64,000 nucleotides of DNA from Trebouxia sp. TZW2008 (taxonomy: Eukaryota; Chlorophyta; Trebouxiophyceae; Trebouxiales; Trebouxiaceae), in NCBI GenBank assembly GCA_002118135.1, contig BDIU01000110.1:1-64000 (forward strand), in the 5' to 3' direction. The notes beneath the pieces were generated by a model. It worked only from the letters and a program-made list of their open reading frames with translations. It searched no databases and was not told the origin of the DNA. Positions 1 through 9,900 of the stretch are shown piece after piece. Position numbers and translations under genes: made by a program. How positions within the stretch are numbered: the first letter of the stretch is position 1; each line of letters starts with the position of its first letter.

Positions 1-324
1 CCCCCCCACCCTGAGGAACACTCCCCTTTGCAGCCGTTTTCTGCTATACCACCCTTGACCCCCCTTGCAATCCCTTTACTGCCTGTGTCTCCTGAAACAA
101 CCACACTTGCTGCCTGTTTCCTCTGCAACACCTGTGACACCGGCTGCTTTCCCCTTGTTGCTGTGCTGTCTTTCTGTGTCTTCAAGTGCTGTGTCAAGTG
201 GTCTTGACTATACGTTGTACCCAGAACCTCGGCAGACACAACAGCTGTCCGTCATGTGAGGTTTCATTGTCACAATTTGGCATCAGTGTACTGTCTGTCC
301 AAAGGATAGTTTGATGGTGTCAGG

Positions 325-400
325 ACAATGGAGTGTGGGTGCCTTCACAAGTCAACTTCACCAGCTTAGCCACTCCCACTGCTGTTGGCTAGACTGCATC
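325..400 (+). repeat. 5'-edge copy of M3 exon 457-559
   Basis: An AG acceptor followed by about 70 bases closely matching the start of the real exon at 457 (GACAATGGAG then TGGGTGCCTTCACAAG). The copy reads DNGVWVPSQVNFTSLATP and then hits a stop. It lies in the intron upstream of the real exon. It has no matching donor, so it is probably a decayed duplication. Confidence 0.8.
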
Positions 401-456
401 ACTCACATGAACACATTATTGTTTGTTAGTGATTCACAAATGAATGATGGACGCAG

Positions 457-3400
457 GACAATGGAGAGTGGGTGCCTTCACAAGCCAACTTCACCAGCTT
501 AGCCACTCCCAACGCCATTGGCTCTGGCAAGACTGCCCTCATGACCCTCCTCCATGAAGGTAACTTGTTGCCGCATCTTCTACACTTCTGCATGTGCTAT
601 GCCATCTGGCCTCAAGCACTCATCATACTTTGCGATGGCTGACCTTGTGTCTCTAGACAGATGCTGCTTTCCTCTGCATGAATCATTGGCCTTCACGACC
701 CTCCTCCATAAGGTAATCTCTTGCAAATGATGCAAGCACTTTTGCTTATGTCTGCTGCTGCATGCAACTTGTCCACTCTCTGTGGCATGATAAGGAGGCG
801 CGCTGCCACAGTGAGGTCTCTACTGGCCTGCTCAGAACAACTTCTGGCATGCAAACAATACTGGCATGCCCAAGTTGACTGTCCATCATGAAGGAGAATG
901 TAGGAGAGCATTTTGGCAAATGCCGTTGGAGAGGGCAGATACACTTGACACATCCTTTACACTTCTGCATGTACTGTGGCATCTGGCCTCAAGCCCTCAG
1001 CATACTTTGCAATGGCCGGCTTTGTTTGTCTGGACAGATGCTGCTTTTTTCAAGGATGCTTTGCAAAGTGAAGGTTTTGCTGCAGGACATACTTTGTGAC
1101 GGCTGACTTTGTGTGTCTACACAGATGCTGCTGTCCTTTGCATGGATGCTTCGCACAGTGAAGCTTCTGCTGCATGATGCATGTGCAAGGGTAGCTGCAG
1201 ATGTGGGTTGGGCGTCAATGAGCTCGGTCATTTTTCTGCACCAAGAAATGTGTCAAATGCAATGCAAGCTTCTTCAAACAGGTTGTGGCACACGCAACAA
1301 TTAATCTCTGCAGCAATATGTACCTGGGAAGGCATGAGATGTCCAGTGACTGTTCTTCACAGGGTTTGATGCTCTTGCGTTTTTGCTGGCTGACAGCTGC
1401 ATAAAGGCAGCTTTCTGCTGATCAGAACAATACGGTCATTGCTACTTGCCTCTTTCTAATGCTGAATGAGGGGGCCACAGAAATATTAACAGATCAAAAC
1501 CCGTTTACTTGACAAATTGACAAAAGAAAGTTTTCTCAACTCAACAGCAAATCATCTGCAGGTGGCCATGCAGCGCACTTTGCCAACATAGACCAGGGGA
1601 GCCCCATGTTCAGCCAGGAGCGCGCCCCCACCAGCGTGGCCTATGCCGAGAACCAGTCCATGTTCCTGGACTCTTTCATTGATGATGCTGCCTGGAAAGC
1701 CCGCTATGCCCTCTCCAGGTATGCTGTCATGCTTCTCAAGGCCATATGTATATCTGCCATGCACCAATTCAGTAACAGTCCCTACAAACACGCACAGAAC
1801 AAGCCTGCCTGGCGAGACAAGACTTGGGGCTGAACACACCTAGCACATGCGCCAGATGTCATGTAGACGCACGATGATGATCGCTGTTGCATCAGCAGAT
1901 GCAAGAGGGCCATTGAGGCAATGCGTCCCTAGACTTGGTATTGATGCTGTCATTTTACTCTTGCCTAGCTGTGCATTACGTCACAACATTCTTCATGCTT
2001 TGCTGCCAGTGATGTGTTGCAGGGAGGGCAAGAAGGACCCCTGTGAGCTGGTCGAGGCCGGCTTTGAGGCAACCCACCCTACTCAGTGCTCATGCTGTCT
2101 TTGCCCTCTTGTCTGACTGTGTAGTGTGTTGTGGTATTTCTTTGCTTCATTTCCTGTGACCTGTTGCCAGGTGGTGATTCCTTGAATGCCTGTTCAGAGG
2201 GCCATTGAGGCGACTCACACCTAACCCAGTATTCACGGTATCTCCCCCCCTCATCTCTGGCTGTGTACAGTGTCACAGCACCTGTCTTTCTTCACTTGCT
2301 GCTGTGCCTGGCTTTGAGGGCAACGCGGTCCAGTGTGCAGCATGCTGGCTGTGTATCATGTCACAGCATCTCTTTTGCTTCAGCTCAATTTTGATGTTGC
2401 AGGGATGGCAAGGTGATCCCCTGGGAGCTGGTCAAGCGGGGCATTGAGGCAACTCATCCCTATTCAGTGTTCATGGTGCGCAGCATGCTGGCTGTGCCCT
2501 TCTTTGAGAAGGCCTTGTACGAAATGCCAGAGGAGCAGGTCACCCCTGATGCAGTCACTGCTTTGGCTGATTCCATAGAGAAAGACGTAGAGGGAGGTTT
2601 GGCTGGCAGGTCAGCCCAAGCTACTGCAACACTGACCTTTGCTTTCAAGCTACTGCAGCATTGACATTTGCTTCTGACGATTGCATATCTGTACAGCACT
2701 TGCCAGGACAACAATGCATGAAGCGTTTACTGCTCTGGCCGACTTGATAGAAAAGGATGTGGAAGATGGTTTGGCGCGCAGGTCAGCGCAAACTGTTGCA
2801 GATTGAGTTGTGCTTCATTCTTTTGGCAAAGCATTCAAGGATGTGCTCCTGATCTTGTGGCAAATGCCATGACATAGATCCTGTATCAGGGCATCATCCG
2901 CTATTGCTGCAGGGCAAACGTTTGTGCATTTGTTTGGGTACTGCCGTCTTATTCTCCTGAATCTGCCCTGCGTTGTCAAATAGGTTTGCTTCTTTATCTT
3001 TCAAGACCCTTGACCATGCTGAGCTTTCTGGCAACTTTGCTTGTGTATGCCAGCCAGGATGCTGCTGATGCCTTTGTTGTATCAAGGGCACCAAGCTGCC
3101 TTGACAGAGCTTGTATGCCAAGAGTATTGGGGCAATTGAGGGCAGCTGCCTGTCATTCAAGCATTTGCATGAATCTGCATGATGAATCTGACGTCATGAG
3201 TTTGGACCAACGCGCCTGTCTGCAGGCCTTTGATGTCGGTGCCCCATATGCTGGCAGATGAGTCCAGCACCAGCAGTCATGCCTGCGCACTAGCAAAGGA
3301 GAGCATGCATGTTGCTGTCCCTGCCAATGTAGGCTTGGGAGCCTCAAGCCTTTTGAAACAGTCTGTATGCTGATTGCGAGTCATGTGTGAGCCACAACGC

Positions 3401-5335
3401 TGCCTGTTATTCATGCATAATCGGTGCATTTCACTATGATGTCCTCAAGTTCTCACAAGAATACATGTGTGCAGGCCTTTGATGTCAGCGCCCCACATCC
3501 TGGCAGATGAGTCCAGCTGCTACTGCCTTAGCTTGCGTTGCAGAGATGAGCGTGCAGGTTGCTGTTCCTGCCAATGCAGGATTGGGAGCCTCAGGCCTTT
3601 TGGCACAGTCTGTATGCTGACCATCAGTGAGGCGTAGCCAACAAAAGTGCCCTTGTTTGCGCTTGATGAACTATTCTGGTCATGACGTCAGCATATCCCA
3701 GAGCGCTGTATACATGCAGGCCTTTGATGTCAGTCCCTCACATCCTGGCAGATGAGTCCAGCGCTTACTACCATGCCTATGTGTTGGCAGAGATGAGCGT
3801 GCATCAGACACGAGCACACTTCAAGAACAAATACGGCGTACTAGTTGACAATGACCAGGTTTGCCACCATGAACATTGCATTGCTAAAACACAGCACTCG
3901 CTTTCACAATTTTGTATTTGCCAGTCATCAGCACACAGGTCAACCGCACTGGAGCAAACAGTCAGCACAGGGAAAAAGTGCAAAGATAGGGTCTGTTCTG
4001 CATGTGGCAGATGCACACCAGCTACTTTCAGGTCACTGTGTTTGTTGCTGCACGTGCATACAAGTCCATGGGCACTATATCTGTTCAGTAGCCTGACCAG
4101 GCAGTCCTATCTCTGTGCAATAGTCCACGATGCCTTCAAGCAGCAGGCTAGCACAATCAGGCACCATTGTCCAGTGATGTGTGTTATGTTGCTTATGGCA
4201 ATTGCGCTATGTGAGGATAATGATCTAAGAGTCACATTACAGGAGCCTGTACATTCATTCATTTTCATTCTAAACATGTGCTAGACAGGCTCAGCAAGCC
4301 CAGCTAGTTACGTACTGGAGCAACCAACTGTTTCCAATCATTCTGGTCCTGTGCTATTCTAAACCATTTGTATTGAGCATGAAGAAAGGCGAGGTCCTTG
4401 TCAACGGTCGTCTGCCAAGTGTCTCTGGGTGGGCTCCCAGCCTCTGTACCTGCAGGTGGGCAAACACTTAGAGAAGGCGTATTGGCGGCCTGGCAATGGG
4501 GCAGCCTTTCTGAACCTGGAGCAGGGCCTCACAGGGCAGCCCCTCTCAGCAGGGTGATGAGACCTCACAAGCAAGACACGTGAATGATGACAGTCATGAT
4601 GGTATAGGTGGGCAAAGATCTAGAGGAGGCGTATTGGCGGCCTGGCAATGGGGCAGCTTTCCTGGACCTAGTACAGGGCCTTACGGGGCAGCCCCTCTCA
4701 GCAGACGCCTGGGTCAGCAAATTGCAGGAGAGCGTCAGCAGCGTGGTGCAACAAGAAGAGCAAGAGTACAAGGAATCTGTACAAAAGGGCCCAAAGCTCA
4801 AGTCAGGTTGAGCTTCTTGCTGAGTCAGCACTCACAGTCCTTGTGATGCAATCTGATGCTTGGATGCAGCATTTTGTTGGCAGGTGCTCTGCATGGTACT
4901 TCATGATCATGAATCTGCTGTTGATGCTACAAAACCTTTTACATGCCAGCACCATGCATTGTGCCGACGCCATATAGCTGACTGAGATTGAGAGCGATTG
5001 GCTCCCATTGCCTGATCAAGCACTTAAAGATGGCAATATCTTTTGCCGAGCCACATCAGATGGTATGTGTGGGGTTGGCTTCATCAAAACTTTGGAATCA
5101 TACCCATCTGTGATCTTCTTCAGCAAGCAACCACAAGGCACTGTCAATGGCAGAGAAGTTGGATTGCAAAGAATGTTTATCGTATGCAGGGCAACCAGCA
5201 GACCTTGGAATGCACGTGATTTTGGTACATGGCGATGAGGTGATTGCTGATTCAGAACAATCAGGAAGTATACAAGCTGCGACCGCGCAGTACAAACAGT
5301 GGCTGAACAAGACATGGCCAGCTGACAAGAAATGA
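457..5335 (+). CDS. M3-family zinc oligopeptidase (5' partial)
   Basis: Exons read by phase: 457-559, 1562-1718, 2403-2609, 3720-3858, 4608-4806, 5190-5335 (TGA). Earlier exons lie outside the window. The zinc motif HEGGH is formed across the first intron: exon 457-559 ends LLHE plus one base of Gly, and exon 1562 continues GHAAHFANID. Downstream come AENQSMF, which supplies the expected third zinc ligand Glu, and DESSAYYHAYVLAEM, matching the substrate-binding Tyr/His region of M3 peptidases (thimet oligopeptidase / PepF clan MA). A C-terminal stretch reads LVHGDEVIADSE. M3 enzymes cleave short peptides; no targeting signal can be judged because the N-terminus is missing. All visible exon junctions keep phase, so the gene looks functional. 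Its introns hold many copies of its own exon edges (separate entries). Confidence 0.85.
690..722 (+). repeat. 3'-edge copy of M3 exon 457-559
   Basis: The end of the real exon (CCCTCATGACCCTCCTCCATGAAG then gtaact) recurs as ttcacgaccctcctccat, then aag and gtaatc, so both coding end and donor are copied downstream. A longer related intron block (cttctgcatgt..tggcatctggcctcaag) recurs at about 587-650 and 960-1010, so the duplicated unit included intron sequence. Confidence 0.65.
2022..2350 (+). repeat. Decayed 5'-edge copies of M3 exon 2403-2609
   Basis: At about 2022-2085 gttgcag is followed by a copy of the exon start (reads GKKDPCELVEAGFEATHP against the real GKVIPWELVKRGIEATHP). A second, more worn copy spans about 2190-2225 (agagggccattgaggcgac) and a third about 2300-2350 (tttgagggcaac ... 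gcagcatgctggctgtg). The intact exon is the last in the series. Confidence 0.75.
2710..2800 (+). repeat. 3'-edge copy of M3 exon 2403-2609
   Basis: About 90 bases repeating the exon end: tttactgctctggccgac, a diverged middle, then ggtttggcgcgcaggtcagc, matching the real ggtttggctggcaggtcagc including the donor and intron start. It lies directly downstream of the real donor at 2609. Confidence 0.8.
3223..3625 (+). repeat. Two 5'-edge copies of M3 exon 3720-3858
   Basis: tgcag plus GCCTTTGATGTC occurs at about 3225, 3475 and at the real exon (3720), an interval of about 250 bp. The two upstream copies share the following intron-like tail (tgggagcctca, then ccttttg, then cagtctgtatgctga), so the repeat unit is larger than the exon edge. 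Both lose the coding frame after DESS-like codons. Confidence 0.85.
4455..4560 (+). repeat. 5'-edge copy of M3 exon 4608-4806
   Basis: tgcag then GTGGGCAAACACTTAGAGAA through CCCCTCTCAGCAG is almost identical to the real exon start at 4608 (GTGGGCAAAGATCTAGAGGA onwards). It ends in TGA after about 100 bases. The acceptor is intact, so it is a strong decoy exon candidate. Confidence 0.85.
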
Positions 5336-5352
5336 TGCCAAGGAGTGTACGC

Positions 5353-5745
5353 CTACATCATAATTGAGCAATACTGAAAGGCTACGGAATGTCTTTTTGC
5401 AGATACTTTTCCAGGGTGCTCCAATGCAAACTTATCAGCATGCTTGCATTTGCCACCACAGCGAATACAGACAGGCTTCCAGGGTCTTTGAGGGCAACAG
5501 TTTTCAACATGTATGCGTGTGCCACCACAGCGTTTCTTGTTCAAATGAACAAAAGAAAACAAATCGCCCATGCCAACCGAAGGCTTCAGTTCATCTTTCA
5601 AGCTATACTTTGGCTGCACAGTGTTATTGAACATTTCTTTCAAGCTTTGATGCGCTAGGAGACAATCCGACCATTGGATTGTTCCAGCTTTGCCCTGCCA
5701 ATAGGTAGATTTCTTCATCTGCCTTGCGCCATACCTTGGCTGCAT
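5353..5745 (-). other. Unassigned ORF (130 codons)
   Basis: Open minus-strand frame downstream of the M3 gene. It contains several Cys/His pairs (RCGG at two places, NCCPQR, CIRCGGKCKHADKF) but I do not recognise a family. It lies just 3' of a LINE remnant on the same strand, so it may be derived from a mobile element. It could equally be chance. Confidence 0.2.
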
Positions 5746-5934
5746 GGGTACTCAGCTGGGTACTCAGCGTCATTCAGCGATTTGGAGCCAGCATGCACCA
5801 GCTGGCACAATTGTGCCCCGCATGATCGGAACTGGCTGTTTCCATCCATAGTTCCAGGAGACAATGATTCCCCAGCAATGTCATTTTTTGACCTGCAAAA
5901 CTCACTTTCATTATCAATCAATCAACAGAATTTA

Positions 5935-6198
5935 CAGTCCGGGGTAGGGAGCCAGATGTAATTCATCGGACTTCCTGGCTTGAAAGCACAGGTGAATGTG
6001 TCTGGCAACCAAAGGCAGCTGATCAGTGTTTGCCTCAAAGAGACGGCGAATGTCCCGCTGATGAAAGGCTGAACCAAACAAAGAAAAGTGTTGACCTCTG
6101 ATGCATCATATGACACTGCAAAATGGGCAATCAAACAGAAAGTGTTGCTCATCTTCAACAGCTTGCATGGCACAATGACAGCAAATGCGTGGCTCTCT
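5935..6198 (-). mobile_element. Non-LTR retrotransposon (LINE) C-terminal remnant
   Basis: Read on the minus strand from 6198, the frame gives REPRICCHCAMQAVEDEQHF then LFDCPFCSVI and a stop. This is the typical C-terminal zinc-knuckle ending of LINE polyproteins (C-x2-C, then E(D/E)(E/Q)HFLF-C-P). After a frameshift, another frame continues RRLFEANTDQLPLVARHIHL followed by CFQAR, the usual tail of such ORFs. The element is truncated and frameshifted, so it is a fossil. Confidence 0.6.
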
Positions 6199-6974
6199 AG
6201 GTGGGGTGGGGACTAACCACCTGTCAGTCTAAGTCCTGAACACGTGTGCTTTTACTCTAAACTTGATTAGAGCAAGAAGAGGGGCTGATGGTGGTCATAG
6301 ACCCAAATAGCTAGCCATTTGATCAGAGTCACAAAACATATTGTCAACATAAAAGCTTACCTTTCTAGTGGATGATTAGGGGTCAGCTCAGTGGCTCTAC
6401 TACCCTAACAGAGCACCCTGTTCACAGGGTTAAGTAATGAGTACGCATTGCACGTGCCAGCCCGTGCGTCGCGATTTGATAAGCAGTACATTTTATGCAA
6501 CGCATGCAGCGGCGATGACGGAAGCGGCAAGAGCAGCTGCACTTGTGAATTGTCCGCACGTCAGCCGATGCACGCTCTGTTGATGAGAAGCGCCCGTTCT
6601 GGTCAATGATATTGCCTGCCTTGGTCAGTCGAGAGACTGCAGCACTGCGATGTTCACTGCGTAGACGCCTAATCTGTCGTACACTTCGTCTGTGACGAGG
6701 CGCACAAGCCGCAATCAGCGCACAGAGTGTAGTTATCCCTGCACGCGTCGTATGCGTATGTCTCAGCTTGCATGAAGCCTGCAAGTGCAGATACAGCTCG
6801 CCGACTCGTGTTATTGAACGTAGGTTTGTTTTACTTTCGTCGCTCCTGCATCGTCTCAAAGGCCGTGCCGCCTTACAAGCTTTGCTGGTCGAGATGCGCA
6901 TGTCACTGTGCTAATGATACAGGACAAACCAGGGTAAAGCTGGGAGTGAAGCCAGAAGTCTGCAATATTGCGCA
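6199..6974. other. Gap upstream of the auxin-carrier gene
   Basis: No gene is supported. The part at 6420-6900 is open on the minus strand (159 codons) but is Arg/Cys/Ser-rich without a recognisable domain, and lies where the promoter and 5' UTR of the carrier gene should be. Probably promoter and leader sequence. Confidence 0.4.
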
Positions 6975-9900
6975 ATGACCGGTGATCCGGCGTTTTTGAG
7001 TGCCCCGCCCGTGGAACGGAACCCAGTGGGACCCTTGGTAACTGGCGAGGAGGCATTGCTCTCCAAAGCCGATCCTGGCTCTTCCTCCCCCTCACAAGGT
7101 GATTTTGCAAGTAAGCCGCTCCAAGATGCAAGCTTGCAACCTCATAAGCTGAGTATGCAGCATCCTGACAGGCCTGCAGCATCTGCTAATCATGGTCTGC
7201 AGAACCTGGCTTGTCACAAAAGCTTCGAGGCATCTTCGGTGGCAATGCTGGTTCATTCCTTGATGGAGTTCTCACAACATGTGCATCACAGGTAAGCGCT
7301 TTGATAGCAGTTGCTCTTGCTGTATTCAAGTGCAGCGCTTCAGACTGTGCTTGCACATGCCATTGTCTCATCAAACACACTTGGCGAGCTGTGTGTTTGC
7401 AGTGCACACAACAGGTGAACATATATATATTCACTGCATGTGATCACTGTATGTAACAGTATCTACAATTGTCTACTCAATTGTATATAATCACTGCTAC
7501 CCAGTTGCCGTCAGCATCCTGCAAAGAGAGGGTTCTGTAGGCAACCAGGTTTGGCTTGCTGCAGGTTGGTCAGATCATGTTGACTTTGCCAAATGCCATG
7601 GCCAAGACTGGCTTGATTGCTGGCCTGCTGCTGGCTGTCAGCAGTGCCTGCATGTCTCTATGGACCATGTACATGCTCATCACCCTGTATCTAGAGAGGA
7701 AGCGCCGCTTGGTGAGCCTTTTTGACACAGCATCAATGCCCCATTCATTCACTGTTGACATCACAATATACACTGACCTTGCAGTCCACATTTGCTCAAA
7801 TGAAATGCAAACTACATTGGCGGTCACAATACCTCCCTCTAATTGTGGTGCATCAACAGTTGGTTGGTGGAAACGACGAACAGCCTGCTTGAATGGAGTT
7901 CACGCAATTTGTACCTGCTGTGAAGGCGCAGGAGCGTCTGTTGTGCATGCACATTGCACTCGCTGCAGATGCTGTGAAGCAGCAATAGCATCTGTTACTC
8001 ATGCAGATGCAGAAAGGCTTGTAATGTAATGCAAAGGGCAAGCGTGCCATCATCACTCATACCATGATTGATACGCAGCTTGCGCGTGGCCATGTTACGC
8101 CAATGTGCATTGTGCACGAAGGAAATGATGTGCAGCAGCAACAGCATCTGTTACCCATGCTGATTCAGAAAGGCTTTGTTATATAATGCAAATGCCCAAG
8201 CGTGCCATCATCACCCAGCATCATGAAGTCATTGGCAGCCTGCTAGGCGTGTGGCGATGTTTGCCCATGCACATTGCACACAAGGCAAACAAGGTGAAGG
8301 ACTAACAGCATCTGTTGCCCACGCAGATCCACAAAGGCTTGTGGTCTGATGCAAACGGCAAGCGTGCAATCATCACCCAGTACCATGAAGTCATTGGCAG
8401 CCTGCTGGGCATGTTGGCATGAATTGCCCATACACATCGCACACAAGCCACTTACTGTAACATCAACAGCGTCCATTGCTCATGCAGATCCAGAAAGGCT
8501 TGTGGTATGATGCAAATGGCAAGCGTGCAATCATCACCCAGTATCATGAAGTCATTGGCAGCTTGCTGGGCATGTGGGCGCAGATCATTGTTCAGCTGGT
8601 CATCATCATCTCCCTTGTTGGCACTTCTTTTGCCCAGATTGTGGCCTGTGCCTCTGATGTCTACTACTATGACTCAAGCAAGAGCAAGCGAGAGTGGTGA
8701 GTCAAGCTGGTCTGCACATCTTTTGCCCAGATTGTGGCCTGTGTTCCTGATACGCGCTACTATGACTCAAGCAAGAGCAAGCAAGAGTGGTGAGCCAAGT
8801 CAGCAGTGTGCTTTCAGACAAGTCAGTAGACTGCTTGTGAGCTCAGCTTCATGCATGCTGATGCTTGTGGCCATACGCGCTGCTGTTGTTGACACTGCTG
8901 ACTGCTCTGCGACAGGAGAGTCAGACTTGGTCATGCCATGGTCAAAACTTCAGCAAGAATTCTCGCAAGAAGTCTATTGTGTGTCAACTTGCCAGCCACC
9001 AGCCTGCTTTGGCTATCTTGCGTCCACTCAACATCAAACAACGCAATATCGTGTCAAACTGGAGTTTGGTAGTGGTATGCCAATTTATGTGGACGGTGCT
9101 TTCCAAAGGTGCATGCATTTGCAGCACCCTGATGTGAGGAGGCGTTCAGTCATGATTATGCCGCTGTCCACCCTGCATCACTTATGCTTTGTCGATGTGG
9201 TATCCCTGTTTCCACAACAAATTCAATGTGCATACATTTGCAGGACATTGATATGGGGAGGTATTTCGATGATGGCTGTGCTGCTGCCCACGCTGCGCCA
9301 CTTCCGTGTTGTGAATGTGGTTGCCTTGATTGGCACTACCTACACCACCTGGTTCATTGTGGTCACTGCTGCTAAGCATGGCATGACTCCCGGCGCAGCC
9401 TCCAGGTAAAGCTTTGCATCAATCATTTGCCATTTTTAGATGTTGTCTCTGAGAAACAAAACGCACCTACAAAACCTGGTTCATTGCAGCCACTGCTGTC
9501 AAGCATGGCATGACTCCTGGCACAGCCTCCAGGTGGGCTGCCTTGATCAAACTTACAAAAGCTTCACAAGACTTCCAAAGGCGTTTTAGCAACCAATTGC
9601 ACTTTGGGTTGATTTGACCGCGTCACACCCTAAGCTACTTTTTGTTGCTATTGAAGAAGCAGAAATACTCGCAACTTCTTCTGCCACTAGGTTTTGCCAT
9701 GCTGAACTGCACATGCACTGAGCAAGCACGTGGCCTAACAGCTTGAGTCTCTTGTTGACTGCAGCGCAACATGTCCCTGTTCTCACGCCTGTGCAGCTTC
9801 TGCCCGAATGCAGCCACACAATCTGCAGCCAGCAAGAGCAGTGCAACTGAGATGGCAGACACTGTCAGTGCCATGTGGCAGTCAACATGTCAAATCACTG

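Noticed and set aside
6422..6901. 159-codon minus-strand ORF
   Set aside because: Arg/Cys/Ser-rich, no family motif, overlaps the probable promoter of the carrier gene.
8507..9409. 300-codon plus-strand ORF across the carrier gene
   Set aside because: It reads out of frame through one exon and its intron and joins the next exon by chance; family motifs require splicing at 8696 and 9244.
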